Shown: positions 18,101 to 26,778, counted from the first letter of the stretch. The stretch: DNA of 53,338 nucleotides from an uncultured Prevotellaceae bacterium (GCA_947167995.1 CAMVKS010000017.1:1-53338); one strand, 5' to 3'. The notes: generated by a model from the sequence alone, not told the origin. Numbers and translations: made by a program.

Positions 18101-19060
18101 ATCGAGTCAATGCCGCACTGGTCTAAGCAGGGTGTGATGGTGAACGATTCGGTTGAAGGCTTCAATATCTACCGCCTGTCATCGACGCGTGAGCTTGCGC
18201 TGAACCGCACTCCGATAGAATCGACCGGTGCGGCGGTATTTGGCGGAATCATGTATGATATAACCGATGAGGAGAAGCTGGGTGTGCGTTATAAAGGTCA
18301 TGAAGATATGTATGCCACCCGTGGTTCCGACTTTGGAGACGTGGACTTGCGTGGCATAAGTACTGACTATCTGTCGGCCTCACTTGATGAAGTCAAAAGT
18401 ATCAATTCTATATTAGGCAGAAAAAATATGCCAGTCGTTTACAAGACTTCAGCTGATGCCACCGAGGCTTCGTTCAAGGCGCTTTCAGGGCAGGGCAAAG
18501 GGATCATCCATATCGCAACCCACGGTTTCTTCTTGACCGACTCGGCGGCCCGTGCCGAGAAACAACAGAACAACATTCGTTTCTTGACCGATGATGCGAT
18601 GACCCACAGCGGATTGCTGTTTGCCGCCGCTGCAATTACTGTGAAATATCACAAGAAGGTCTCCGAATCTTATGAGGACGGCGTGCTCACCGCCTACGAG
18701 GTGTCACAGCTTAATCTGCGCGGCCTGGATCTGGTGGTGCTTTCGGCATGCCAGACCGGCAATGGCGAAATCAGCGGCGAGGGAGTCTTCGGAATGCAAC
18801 GTGGATTCAAGATGGCAGGCGCACAGAGCATCATCATGAGCCTGTGGAATGTAGGCGACGAAGCCACCAAGTACATGATGGAACAATTCTACAAATACTA
18901 CTTGGACCAGAACATGACCAAGCGCGAAGCCTTCCTCAAGGCGCAGCAGGATGTCAAGGCCAAGGATGATGAATATGCCAGCAAAGATTCAGACTACAGC
19001 AAAAAGCGTCTCATCCAACCCCACTGGGCGGCATTCATCCTGCTTGATGCCATGGAGTAA
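15134..19060 (+). CDS. Exported BspA-LRR / TPR / CHAT caspase-like protease fusion
   Basis: 1308 aa. Residues 1-20 are a clear signal peptide (MKKVLSILLLFISFSTSVSA). Residues about 75-370 hold about eleven 23-residue BspA/TpLRR repeats of the form AFxGCTGLTSVxIPNxVxxIG, broken by one long irregular unit near residues 175-215. Residues about 440-760 are TPR-like helical repeats with several NYDKAIEHF-type units. The C-terminal 300 residues are a CHAT domain: the caspase-type His is in HIATHGFF (residue 1130) and Cys in VVLSACQTG (residue 1206), so the dyad is intact; CGELHKIGIESMP is the usual CHAT lead-in. CHAT proteases are usually cytoplasmic; here the signal peptide points to the periplasm or surface. 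No T9SS tail is visible. Target unknown. Confidence 0.85.
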   Translation: MKKVLSILLLFISFSTSVSAYDFMVDGLCYDINRDSISVSVTYERYSRNNYKNLRSEIVIPERIEHNGKTYTVTSIDYGAFGGCTGLTSVIMPNTVDFIGYQAFYGCTGLTSVEIPNSVKTIGIRAFAGCTGLTSVTIPNTVTEIGSSAFSGCISLTSVKIPNSFTSIGGDAFSGTAWFNNQPDGLIYIGNVAYKYKGEMPDGTSIVLKDGCTRITDFAFDGCTGLTSVTIPNSVTEIGWSAFDGCTGLTSVTIPNTITKIYSYAFQGCTALSSVEIPDSLTTISSSVFSGCSSLTSVEIPNSVTEIGSSAFSGCTGLTSVTIPNTVTWIDREAFEGCTGLTSVTIPNSVKTIGTRAFAGCTGLESIVSEIREPQLVVVGEKGNSDAAATVYKGVDLSHCVLSVPQGTKDLYDNTFPWYAFERISEHGDCVPLDNQISDEQKIYSYYENQHYNSVIQLGEQLLQNPGFASNPDNIDVIIELADSYYYMNRYSKAMDCYEKAINIYSSSIDKNRLKIAGMHKKIGLYYFNMQEYDKAIEHFISALSMCENDEYYIVPYMQEMIGKCYLFKNNFDKAKEYYIKAINSYEKDSDYSAICRCHLAIEQFNEAEDCFFELKIRDDIVLTISISEIKPLIQKRYDYYCVHKRYDDAIYLCTKAIDFYQLLSNSDEFVLSYYSEIVDLYEKVGRCYYAKNDIDSALNNYQQALQTGFYQRLQSQLNEDIALCYISQGDYATAYSYIKESVELRQERTLEYFGANTTAERAEYWGNQSHLFQNTYPAVAFEVYNPEDTTGQREMLCDLYDKSALFAKGLLLTSENEFKNIILDSPNENVKRMFSKLQEINIKLKELKEQPSPGQNDIVLQLEQEAQTIEKELMVISKEYRDFRDKLKITWDNVQAKLGADDIAIEFLTFPKLGTDRVQYIALTVRQGYTHPHLIELCEESELIEAAKQPYTSTALSDSIWGKLYRAGELEGVKNIYFSPCGELHKIGIESMPHWSKQGVMVNDSVEGFNIYRLSSTRELALNRTPIESTGAAVFGGIMYDITDEEKLGVRYKGHEDMYATRGSDFGDVDLRGISTDYLSASLDEVKSINSILGRKNMPVVYKTSADATEASFKALSGQGKGIIHIATHGFFLTDSAARAEKQQNNIRFLTDDAMTHSGLLFAAAAITVKYHKKVSESYEDGVLTAYEVSQLNLRGLDLVVLSACQTGNGEISGEGVFGMQRGFKMAGAQSIIMSLWNVGDEATKYMMEQFYKYYLDQNMTKREAFLKAQQDVKAKDDEYASKDSDYSKKRLIQPHWAAFILLDAME

Positions 19061-19118
19061 TTGGCAGTTTATAATTTTTTTTAGCACTTTGCCCATGGTT
19101 ATAAAAAATAAAGATGTG

Positions 19119-19126
19119 TATCTTTG
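19119..19126 (+). promoter_or_regulatory. -7 element abutting a start codon
   Basis: TATCTTTG lies 4 bases before the ATG at 19131, so a transcript from it would be leaderless or nearly so. A TTTG at 19088-19091 is 27 bases away, longer than the usual spacing, so the promoter is only partly supported. Confidence 0.45.
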
Positions 19127-19130
19127 CCGC

Positions 19131-19964
19131 ATGAAACCACGTGCATCGTTTATAAAACTAATCACCCTCTTCATCGCATTTTTAGCAATGGGGAGCGTGG
19201 TGCGTGCACAGAACAGCACCCCCGACCGAGTGCTGGCAGCTATCGAAGCGATGCCGCGGCAGCAGTCTTTCACCGAGATGACCAAGTGGCTCGATGCCAA
19301 AGCCCAGGCTGGCAGCAAGCAATACAAAACCTTGATTGGCAGTCTTGAGGAGATGCTTTCGGAGCCCACATGGGACTATCACAACGAGGAACTTTTTGCC
19401 TTGATGATAGAACATGCCGCCGTGGCTTCGTGCCTGAGCGACAACGACCGCATGCGACCCAAACTGCTGCTCGAGGTGGTGCGCAAAAATGCACCCGGCG
19501 ACATCGCCTGCGACATTGACTACGAGACTCTTGATGGCTCTCGAGGTAAATTGAGCGATATAAGCACCCCCTATACGTTAATCTATTTCAACGACCCTGA
19601 ATGTCTCTCATGCGCCAAGGTAAAAGAACGGCTTGACACTTGCACAACTCTCCAGAACATGGTGTGCGACAGCACTTTGACTGTGATAGGCATATACCCT
19701 TACGAAAACGTCGAAGAGTGGCGCATGGAGACATTTCCGAGCTATATCATCAACGGTTGGGACTTTGAGCAGAAGGTGGATGGAGAACTTCATTACGACC
19801 TGATGACGATGCCCTTGTTCTATCTGCTCGACCGCGACAAGAGAGTTATTCTAAAGAACGAGGCAAGCATGAACAAGGTGCTTAGAGCCCTGGGCAAACT
19901 CAAAGGCATGGAAAACAGCGATATCGAAGCAAAGCTCGAAGCAGTGTTTATTCTAAATCAATGA
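19131..19964 (+). CDS. Exported thioredoxin-fold protein (possibly DUF5106-type)
   Basis: 277 aa from the ATG at 19131. The longer frame from 18951 would overlap the CHAT gene and bury the signal peptide, so I reject it. Residues 1-27 form a signal peptide ending VVRAQ. The C-terminal half is thioredoxin-like: LIYFNDPECLSCAKVKE has a CLSC redox pair, and TMPLFYLLDRDKRVILKNE is the cis-Pro block followed by the last strands of TlpA-like proteins. The N-terminal 120 residues are helical and resemble those of Bacteroidales DUF5106 proteins, by recollection. It probably acts in the periplasm on disulphides. It follows the CHAT gene by 70 bases and may depend on its own promoter. It converges with tilS across 12 bases. 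Confidence 0.7.
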   Translation: MKPRASFIKLITLFIAFLAMGSVVRAQNSTPDRVLAAIEAMPRQQSFTEMTKWLDAKAQAGSKQYKTLIGSLEEMLSEPTWDYHNEELFALMIEHAAVASCLSDNDRMRPKLLLEVVRKNAPGDIACDIDYETLDGSRGKLSDISTPYTLIYFNDPECLSCAKVKERLDTCTTLQNMVCDSTLTVIGIYPYENVEEWRMETFPSYIINGWDFEQKVDGELHYDLMTMPLFYLLDRDKRVILKNEASMNKVLRALGKLKGMENSDIEAKLEAVFILNQ

Positions 19965-19976
19965 AGTGAACTACTC

Positions 19977-21308
19977 CTAAATGGTTCTTATCAGAATATA
20001 ATTTTCGGCATCTTTAGAAACCTTGAAGGCTTGCGATGCCCGACAGCCTAACACCCACACTATCTCCCCGTCGGCTTCGAGAAGCCAGGTCTCATTCTTC
20101 TCTTTTTCGCTAAATTTAAGGTCAGTGAAAAGGTCGCTGAGCAATTTGCTGCCTCTCATCCCGAAGGGTTTGAATCTATCACCCTCACGCCAGTGACGCA
20201 GCAGCACTTCGGAGCATTGCAAAATATCGGTGCTGAAAGCCACACACTTTTTTCCGTCTACAATCTCGGACGAGAACCGCCCGCCGTGAATCTTCTTTAT
20301 TTCCAGCTTGACAGGTTCAACTATCACCTCATCATCAAGATCGATGATAAACAACTCCTGCTTGCGCTCACCCAGTGGCTCTACATCAATAGTCGTGCGG
20401 TTGATGGTCGCTTTGTGAGTAGATGTGGTGAAATGCCTGCCCACCGCACTCGTGAGCATGTCGCAGCACTGCTCGTAGTTGAACCCTACAGGCTTGAGCA
20501 TTTCATAGAGCAACATTTCGCGGCATGAAAAACTGTCAAGAATCTCGATATCGATGACCGTTGAGCCCGCATTGCTGTCGCTAACGATATTGCGCATCAC
20601 GCCCACGCTCTCACCATAAAGGTCGTTGCAACGGGCCATGTTCTCAATAGTCTTGAGCAGTGATGAACGCGCGCCCTCAAACTCGCGATATATTGCAGGC
20701 AACACTACGTTGCGCAGGCGGTTGCGACGAGCATCGTTCTCGAGGTTGGTACTGTCGGTCACAAAGTCCTGATGGACAGATTCGAGCCATTCGAGAATGT
20801 CGTCACGAGAAACACAAAGCAGCGGTCGCACCACATTGCCATTGCGAGGCTTCATCCCCGTCAATCCCGCTATGCCAGTGCCACGCAGGGCATTGAGGAA
20901 GAACGTCTCGATATTGTCGTCGCTGTGATGTGCAACGGCAATGCACTGGCAACCATGTTCACTGCGAAGGTCCTCAAACCACTCATAACGCAGTTCGCGG
21001 CAAGCCATCTCGAGCGAGACACCATGCTCTTGCATATAGGCCGGCACATCGAAGTGCTTCACTTCGAGAGGCACATCAAGGCACTGGCACAGCTCGGTGA
21101 CAAATCGCTCATCGCGGTTGCTCTCATCGCCGCGCAAGTGGAAATTGCAGTGCGCAGCACGGCAGTCGTAGCCCAAACTCAACAGCACTCGTAGCAACGC
21201 CACCGAATCGGCACCGCCGCTCAGCGCCACCAGCACCGGCCTCGATGCGTCGATGCCGCAATCGCTGTCGATAAATGACCTTATCTTATCTAAAAAACGT
21301 TCTTCCAT
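19977..21308 (-). CDS. tilS: tRNA(Ile)-lysidine synthetase
   Basis: 443 aa, the two-domain bacterial length. The PP-loop ATP motif VALSGGADSVALL is at residues 27-39, with AAHCNFHLRG and HHSDDNIETFFLNALRGTG as the catalytic blocks and RPLLCVSRDDILEWL following. The C-terminal domain contains HWREGDRFKPFGMRGSKLLSDLF, the tRNA-contacting segment. It makes lysidine at position 34 of the tRNA(Ile) with CAU anticodon, so it reads AUA. It lies 62 bases downstream of the spt gene, but a terminator separates them. Confidence 0.95.
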   Translation of the reverse strand: MEERFLDKIRSFIDSDCGIDASRPVLVALSGGADSVALLRVLLSLGYDCRAAHCNFHLRGDESNRDERFVTELCQCLDVPLEVKHFDVPAYMQEHGVSLEMACRELRYEWFEDLRSEHGCQCIAVAHHSDDNIETFFLNALRGTGIAGLTGMKPRNGNVVRPLLCVSRDDILEWLESVHQDFVTDSTNLENDARRNRLRNVVLPAIYREFEGARSSLLKTIENMARCNDLYGESVGVMRNIVSDSNAGSTVIDIEILDSFSCREMLLYEMLKPVGFNYEQCCDMLTSAVGRHFTTSTHKATINRTTIDVEPLGERKQELFIIDLDDEVIVEPVKLEIKKIHGGRFSSEIVDGKKCVAFSTDILQCSEVLLRHWREGDRFKPFGMRGSKLLSDLFTDLKFSEKEKNETWLLEADGEIVWVLGCRASQAFKVSKDAENYILIRTI

Positions 21309-21313
21309 CTATA

Positions 21314-21343
21314 AAAAAGGATGTGACAAAAGTGGCACATCCT
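21314..21343 (-). terminator. Rho-independent terminator of spt
   Basis: On the minus strand GGATGTG, a 10-base loop, CACATCC (21343-21320) is followed by six U (21319-21314). It lies between the spt stop and the tilS start, so tilS must be read through or have its own promoter. Confidence 0.75.
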
Positions 21344-21370
21344 TAATATCATGTTAAGCAGCGACTTTCA

Positions 21371-22558
21371 TCAAGGAATGAGATTGTGGCTGCGGAAAAC
21401 TTTCTGTATCTTCTCAAGGGCGGTGGTCACCTGCTCACGAGTGTGGGTTGCCATGAGGCTGAAGCGGATGAGCGTGTCGTTGGGAGCAACGGCAGGCGAC
21501 ACCACTGGGTTGACGAAGATACCCTCGTCGAGCAACTCACGGGTGATGAGGAAGGTGAGGTTGTTGTCGCGGATGAACAATGGAATGATTGGAGTCTCGG
21601 TGTGGCCAATCTCGCATCCCATCTGACGGAATCCCTCGAGGGCATAGTGGGTGTTATCCCACAACTTTTCCTGACGTTCAGGCTCGGCAATCATGATGTC
21701 GAGAGCTGCGCTCACTGCTGCTGTTGAAGCTGGAGTGATGCTTGCAGTGAAGATATAACTACGGCTGTGGTGACGCAGATAGTTGGTAATCACCTCATCG
21801 GTAGCGATGAAGCCACCAAGCGAAGCAAACGACTTGCTGAATGTGCCCATAATCAGGTCAACTTCGTCGGTCAAGCCAAAGTGGTCGCACACACCGCGTC
21901 CTCCCTTGCCAAAGACACCAATGCCATGAGCCTCATCGACCATGATGCTGGCATCATACTTGCGCGCCAGCTCAACGATGTCGGGCAGCTTGCACACGTC
22001 GCCTTCCATCGAGAACACACCGTCGGTGACGATGAGCTTCACCTTGTCGGGCTTGCACTTCTGCAACTGAGCCTCGAGCGACGCCATGTCGTTGTGCTTG
22101 TACTTGAGCGACTGAGAGAACGACAGGCGCCTGCCCTCAATAATGGAGGCGTGGTCTTGCTCGTCCCACAGGATATAATCTTCACGACCCGTGAGGCACG
22201 ACACAACACCGAGGTTCACCTCAAAACCTGTGCTGTAAATCATGGCATCTTCCTTGCCGGCATAGGCGGCAAGTTTCTTCTCAAGATCTTTGTGGATGTC
22301 GAGAGTGCCATTGAGGAAAGGCGAGCCAGCCAATCCAGTACCATATTTCATGGTAGCTTGTATGGCAGCCTCACGCACGCGTGAGTCATTAACGAGACCT
22401 GAATAGCAGTTTGAGCCAAACATCAGCACCTTCTTGCCGTTGATGATGACTTCTGTATCCTGCTCGCTCGAGATCGCGCGGAAATAAGGATAAATACCTG
22501 CTGCCTTAGCCTTTTGTGGCTCGGTGTAGCTTGCCAACTTCTGTTGTAGTAGCTTCAT
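21371..22558 (-). CDS. spt: Serine palmitoyltransferase (alpha-oxoamine synthase family)
   Basis: 395 aa, a full-length alpha-oxoamine synthase. The PLP lysine is in GTFSKSFASLGG at residue 242, with MVDEAHGIGVFG carrying the aspartate for the pyridine nitrogen, and GSNCYSGL and GTGLAGSPFLNGTL at the N-terminal substrate side. Relatives are KBL, BioF, HemA and SPT; the GTFSKSFASLGGF stretch and the Bacteroidales setting favour SPT, which condenses serine with a long acyl-CoA to 3-ketodihydrosphingosine, the first step of sphingolipid synthesis. No bioA/bioD or threonine dehydrogenase gene is nearby. Has its own -7 element upstream and a terminator downstream, so it is probably monocistronic. 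Confidence 0.8.
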   Translation of the reverse strand: MKLLQQKLASYTEPQKAKAAGIYPYFRAISSEQDTEVIINGKKVLMFGSNCYSGLVNDSRVREAAIQATMKYGTGLAGSPFLNGTLDIHKDLEKKLAAYAGKEDAMIYSTGFEVNLGVVSCLTGREDYILWDEQDHASIIEGRRLSFSQSLKYKHNDMASLEAQLQKCKPDKVKLIVTDGVFSMEGDVCKLPDIVELARKYDASIMVDEAHGIGVFGKGGRGVCDHFGLTDEVDLIMGTFSKSFASLGGFIATDEVITNYLRHHSRSYIFTASITPASTAAVSAALDIMIAEPERQEKLWDNTHYALEGFRQMGCEIGHTETPIIPLFIRDNNLTFLITRELLDEGIFVNPVVSPAVAPNDTLIRFSLMATHTREQVTTALEKIQKVFRSHNLIP

Positions 22559-22612
22559 AAAATCTTTCTATTGCGGTAGTACCTAAAAATAATTACCCAT
22601 TGTTTCAGCTTG

Positions 22613-22620
22613 CAAAATTA
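22613..22620 (-). promoter_or_regulatory. -7 element upstream of spt
   Basis: TAATTTTG on the minus strand matches TAnnTTTG and lies 54 bases before the spt start. No -33 element is seen at the expected spacing, where the sequence is A-rich. Confidence 0.45.
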
Positions 22621-22733
22621 CAAAAAAAAAATTATATCTATAAAAAATCTTAATCTTTTCATGTAAAAAAGTATTAACGAGGCTTGAACGGAGGCGTTTC
22701 TCGATACCCTTCCTCTCCCTGCAAACCGCCGGC

Positions 22734-22764
22734 TTGCATAGTATTAATAAAAACACTAACTTTG
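22734..22764 (+). promoter_or_regulatory. Promoter of uvrB
   Basis: TTG (22734-22736), 20 bases, TAACTTTG (22757-22764). The predicted start near 22770 leaves a leader of about 20 bases before the ATG at 22790 and supports that start over the in-frame TTG at 22781. Confidence 0.65.
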
Positions 22765-22789
22765 TGACCAGTTTTATCTCTTGCAAATA

Positions 22790-24877
22790 ATGGATTTCAA
22801 GTTACATTCGCAATATGAGCCCACGGGCGACCAACCGCAGGCTATCAAGGAGCTTGTGGAGGGGGTGAACAGCGGCCTTCCGTGCCAGACGCTGCTTGGC
22901 GTGACAGGTTCGGGCAAGACGTTCACGATGGCCAACGTGATAGCACAGACCAACCGCCCCACCCTCGTGCTGTCGCACAACAAGACTCTTGCCGCCCAGC
23001 TCTATGCCGAGTTCAAGTCGTTTTTCCCCGAGAACTCGGTGCAGTATTTTGTGTCCTACTACGACTACTACCAACCCGAGGCCTACCTGCCCTCGAGCGA
23101 CAAATACATTGAGAAAGACCTCGCCATCAACAAGGAGATTGACCGCCTGCGACTTGCCACCGTGACAGCTTTGCTATCAGGCCGAAGAGACGTGATAGTG
23201 GTGTCGAGTGTGTCGTGCCTCTACGGAATGGGAAACCCCGAGAACATAGAGGCGAATATCGTGCGCCTCAAAGTGGGAATGAACATTGGGCGCGACGCCT
23301 TCCTGCGTCGCCTGGTGGATGCGCTTTACTCACGCAACGAGTATGAGCTGGCGATGGGCACATTCCGTGTGAAAGGCGACACTGTAGACGTGATGATTGC
23401 CGACACCGATGCCGTGCTTCGAGTCATCTTCTGGGGCGACGAGATAGAGAGCATGGAACTGCTCGACCCACTGACTATGCTCCCCCGCGAGAGTGTGGAA
23501 GGCTTCAACATCTACCCTGCCAACATTTTCGTCACCAGCAAGGAGAGCATGGCGAGTGCCTTAGGAAAGATTGACGTAGACCTGGGCACACAGGTCGACA
23601 TGTTCTACCGCGAGAACCGCCCCGTCGAGGCCCGCCGCCTGAAAGAGCGCGTGACCTACGACCTGGAGATGATTCGCGAGGTGGGTTATTGCTCGGGCAT
23701 TGAGAACTACTCCCGCTATTTCGACGGCCGCGAACCTGGTGCACGCCCCTACTGCCTGCTCGACTACCTGCCCAAAGACTTCCTGACCATCATCGACGAG
23801 AGTCATGCCACAGTGCCGCAAGTGCGAGCCATGTATGGCGGCGACCGCTCCCGCAAAGACACGCTCGTCAACTATGGCTTCCGCCTCGATGCCGCCCGCG
23901 ACAATAGGCCCTTGACATTCAGCGAATTTGAGGCCTTGACACCACAGACCATCTATGTGAGCGCCACGCCAGCCGATTATGAGTTGGAGAGATGCGAGGG
24001 TGTTGTCACCGAGCAGATTCTGCGACCCACAGGTCTTCTCGACCCGAAAATCACAGTTCGACCTTCGTTGGGCCAAATCGACGACCTCATTCACGAGATA
24101 GAGCTGCGTGTCGAGAACCGCGAGCGAGTGCTTGTGACAACACTCACCAAGCGCATGGCCGAGGAACTGACCAACTACCTGGCGAAAATCAACGTCAAGT
24201 GCGCTTATATGCACAGCGACGTGGAAACCATGGACCGCATACAAATCATTGACGACCTGCGACTGGGTGTGATTGACGTGCTCGTGGGCGTGAACCTGCT
24301 GCGCGAGGGCCTTGACCTGCCCGAGGTGTCGCTCGTGGCCATCCTTGATGCCGACAAAGAAGGCTTTCTGCGCTCACACCGTGCCCTCACCCAGACGGCT
24401 GGCCGCGCCGCACGCAACCTCAACGGCGAGGTGATCATGTATGCCGACAAAATCACCGACTCGATGCAGCGCACCATCGACGAGACCGAGCGCCGCCGCA
24501 CTATGCAACTCAAGTATAACGAGGAGCACGGTATCACACCTCAGGCGATTGTCAAGGCACGCAATGCCATTATCGGCGTCGACACCAACATGAGCACAAG
24601 TGACGAGTCACGACAACACGCCCGCAAATATGAGAGCAACGTCAAGGATATGTCGTCGCTCAAGCAGCAAGTGGAAGCCGAGTTTGACCACACTGCAGGC
24701 ATCGCTGCCGACCCAGTAATCGCCTACATGAAGCCTCAAGACCTGGAGAAGACTATAGAGTATCTCAAGAGCCAAATGGTTGCTGCCGCCAAGAACATGG
24801 AATTCCTCGCTGCAGCGCAATATCGTGATGAAATTCTCAAACTACAAGAGAAGTTAGAAAAAAGCAGTGCCCAATAA
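22790..24877 (+). CDS. uvrB: Excinuclease ABC subunit B
   Basis: 695 aa from the ATG at 22790 (MDFKLHSQYEPTGDQPQAI). Walker A GVTGSGKT, the beta-hairpin YYDYYQPEAYLPSSDKYIEKD, SSVSCLYG, IDESHATVPQ, ATPADYE and GRAARN are all UvrB helicase-fold motifs, and the C-terminal UVR motif (AAQYRDEILKLQEKL) binds UvrC. It verifies DNA damage in nucleotide excision repair together with UvrA and UvrC, neither of which is in the window. Its 3' end overlaps ygiQ by 11 bases, so the two are co-transcribed. Confidence 0.97.
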   Translation: MDFKLHSQYEPTGDQPQAIKELVEGVNSGLPCQTLLGVTGSGKTFTMANVIAQTNRPTLVLSHNKTLAAQLYAEFKSFFPENSVQYFVSYYDYYQPEAYLPSSDKYIEKDLAINKEIDRLRLATVTALLSGRRDVIVVSSVSCLYGMGNPENIEANIVRLKVGMNIGRDAFLRRLVDALYSRNEYELAMGTFRVKGDTVDVMIADTDAVLRVIFWGDEIESMELLDPLTMLPRESVEGFNIYPANIFVTSKESMASALGKIDVDLGTQVDMFYRENRPVEARRLKERVTYDLEMIREVGYCSGIENYSRYFDGREPGARPYCLLDYLPKDFLTIIDESHATVPQVRAMYGGDRSRKDTLVNYGFRLDAARDNRPLTFSEFEALTPQTIYVSATPADYELERCEGVVTEQILRPTGLLDPKITVRPSLGQIDDLIHEIELRVENRERVLVTTLTKRMAEELTNYLAKINVKCAYMHSDVETMDRIQIIDDLRLGVIDVLVGVNLLREGLDLPEVSLVAILDADKEGFLRSHRALTQTAGRAARNLNGEVIMYADKITDSMQRTIDETERRRTMQLKYNEEHGITPQAIVKARNAIIGVDTNMSTSDESRQHARKYESNVKDMSSLKQQVEAEFDHTAGIAADPVIAYMKPQDLEKTIEYLKSQMVAAAKNMEFLAAAQYRDEILKLQEKLEKSSAQ

Positions 24878-26708
24878 CAGTCGACATATCGAGGGACAAT
24901 GGCTTCCAACCACCAAGAAAGAGATTGAGCACCTGGGGTGGAACCACATCGACGTGATTCTCTTCACTGGCGATGCCTATATCGACCATCCGTCGATGGG
25001 AACGGCTGTGATTGGGCGCACACTCGAGGCTCATGGATATAAAGTTGCTGTGGTGCCGCAGCCCAACTGGCGCGACGACCTGCGCGACTTCAAGAAATTA
25101 GGGCGACCCAGGCTGTTCTTCGGTGTCTCGGCTGGCGCGATGGACTCGATGGTGAACCACTACACCGCCAACCGACGACGTCGCAGCGATGATGCCTACA
25201 CCCCCGACGGCCGCGCCGGAGCACGCCCCGACTACCCCACCATCGTCTATAGCGAAATTCTCAAGAAACTATTCCCCGACGTGCCAGTAGTGGCTGGTGG
25301 CATCGAGGCTTCACTGCGACGCTTGTCGCATTACGACTACTGGCAGGACCGGCTGATGCCCTCAATTATGGACAGTGCGCCAGTAGATATGGTGTGCTAT
25401 GGAATGGGCGAACTTGCGACTGTGGCTATCGCCGATGCCTTGAGTTCCGGGGCAAAGATTGAGGATTTGACCTATATTCCACAGACCGTAGTGCGCCGAC
25501 CATTGAGCGAGATTCCTGCCGAGAACGACGATGAGAATATCGTGCTTCACTCGTTTGAGCTGTGCAAGCAGAGCAAGCGTTGCCAAGCCGAGAATTTCCG
25601 AAACATCGAGATAGAGAGCAACCGTTGGCATGGCCACACCTTGTGGCAAGCCACTGGCGACGTGGCGATTAAGGTCAATCCTATGAACCCACCCATGACC
25701 ACCGAGCAGGTGGACGCATCATTCGACCTGCCCTACACGCGGTTGCCACACCCTCGCTACCGTGGCAAGCGCATTCCTGCCTATGAAATGATACGCCACT
25801 CGGTGTGCATGCACCGTGGCTGCTTTGGTGGCTGCGCCTTCTGCACCATCAGTGCCCACCAGGGCAAGTTCATCGCCTCACGCAGCAAGGAGTCCATTAT
25901 GCGTGAAGTCAAGCAGGTAACTCAGATGGACGACTTCAAAGGCTACATCAGCGACCTGGGAGGTCCCAGCGCCAACATGTATGGCATGCACGGCCACGAC
26001 CTGGAGCGATGCAAGCGTTGCACCCGCCCCTCGTGCCTGCATCCCAAGCCCTGCAACAATTTGAACAACGACCACCGCCCGCTGCTCGACATCTACCACA
26101 GCGTGGATGCGTTGCCACAGGTCAAGAAGTCGTTCATTGGCAGTGGTGTGCGCTACGACCTGTCGATGCACCGCTGTGGCGACCCTGAGGTTGACAAAGC
26201 CAATGCCCAGTATAACGAGGAACTCATCCGTTTCCATGTCTCGGGAAGGCTCAAAGTGGCTCCCGAGCACACCAGCGACGAGGTGCTGGGTGTGATGCGC
26301 AAGCCCTCGTTCCAGCAGTTCATTCAGTTCAAGCGCATCTTCGACCGCATGAACGCCAAGTATCACCTCAATCAGCAACTCATCCCCTATTTCATCTCAT
26401 CTCATCCAGCTTGCCATGAGATGGACATGGCCGAGCTTGCAGCGCTCACCAAGGAGCTGAACTTCCATCTTGAGCAGGTGCAGGATTTCACGCCCACACC
26501 CATGACTGTCGCCACCGAGGCGTTCTACACCGGCCTGCACCCCTACACCCTGCAGCCCATCTACACTGCCCACAGCAAAGAGGAGAAACTGGCGCAGCGC
26601 AAATATTTCTTCTGGTACGACAAGAAATACAAAGCCGATATCATCAAGTCGCTCAAGAAAATGCATCGTCATGACCTTATCGACAAGCTATATCCCAAGA
26701 AGTTTTAA
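24867..26708 (+). CDS. ygiQ: YgiQ family radical SAM protein
   Basis: 613 aa from a GTG start inside the 3' end of uvrB. The radical SAM cluster motif is CMHRGCFGGCAFCTI, with the YgiQ-type GGCxFC spacing, at about residues 312-326. The N-terminal B12-binding-like part has FTGDAYIDHPS, and a second Cys-rich stretch CKRCTRPSCLHPKPC near residue 385 may hold another metal site. APEHTSDEVL and YFISSHPAC are family blocks. YgiQ proteins are widespread but of unknown reaction; they belong to the UPF0313 group. The overlap with uvrB shows co-expression but gives no clear functional link. Confidence 0.9.
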   Translation: MPNNSRHIEGQWLPTTKKEIEHLGWNHIDVILFTGDAYIDHPSMGTAVIGRTLEAHGYKVAVVPQPNWRDDLRDFKKLGRPRLFFGVSAGAMDSMVNHYTANRRRRSDDAYTPDGRAGARPDYPTIVYSEILKKLFPDVPVVAGGIEASLRRLSHYDYWQDRLMPSIMDSAPVDMVCYGMGELATVAIADALSSGAKIEDLTYIPQTVVRRPLSEIPAENDDENIVLHSFELCKQSKRCQAENFRNIEIESNRWHGHTLWQATGDVAIKVNPMNPPMTTEQVDASFDLPYTRLPHPRYRGKRIPAYEMIRHSVCMHRGCFGGCAFCTISAHQGKFIASRSKESIMREVKQVTQMDDFKGYISDLGGPSANMYGMHGHDLERCKRCTRPSCLHPKPCNNLNNDHRPLLDIYHSVDALPQVKKSFIGSGVRYDLSMHRCGDPEVDKANAQYNEELIRFHVSGRLKVAPEHTSDEVLGVMRKPSFQQFIQFKRIFDRMNAKYHLNQQLIPYFISSHPACHEMDMAELAALTKELNFHLEQVQDFTPTPMTVATEAFYTGLHPYTLQPIYTAHSKEEKLAQRKYFFWYDKKYKADIIKSLKKMHRHDLIDKLYPKKF

Positions 26709-26747
26709 CTGTGAGGGTCATAGAAGAAATGTGCCAATGAAAGAATC

Positions 26748-26778
26748 AAAGCACGCCCCTGCTACAGTTGCGTGCTTT
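26748..26778. terminator. Hairpin between convergent ygiQ and gldN
   Basis: AAAGCACGC (26748-26756) and GCGTGCTTT (26770-26778) form a perfect 9-bp stem with a 13-base loop. It is placed between two convergent genes and is probably a shared terminator, although U-tracts are weak on both sides. Confidence 0.6.

Noticed and set aside
18951-19130. 60-codon upstream extension of the thioredoxin-fold gene
   Set aside because: It overlaps the CHAT coding region and would place the signal peptide internally.
23561-24244. 227-residue frame antisense to uvrB
   Set aside because: Shadow of a complete, highly conserved gene.
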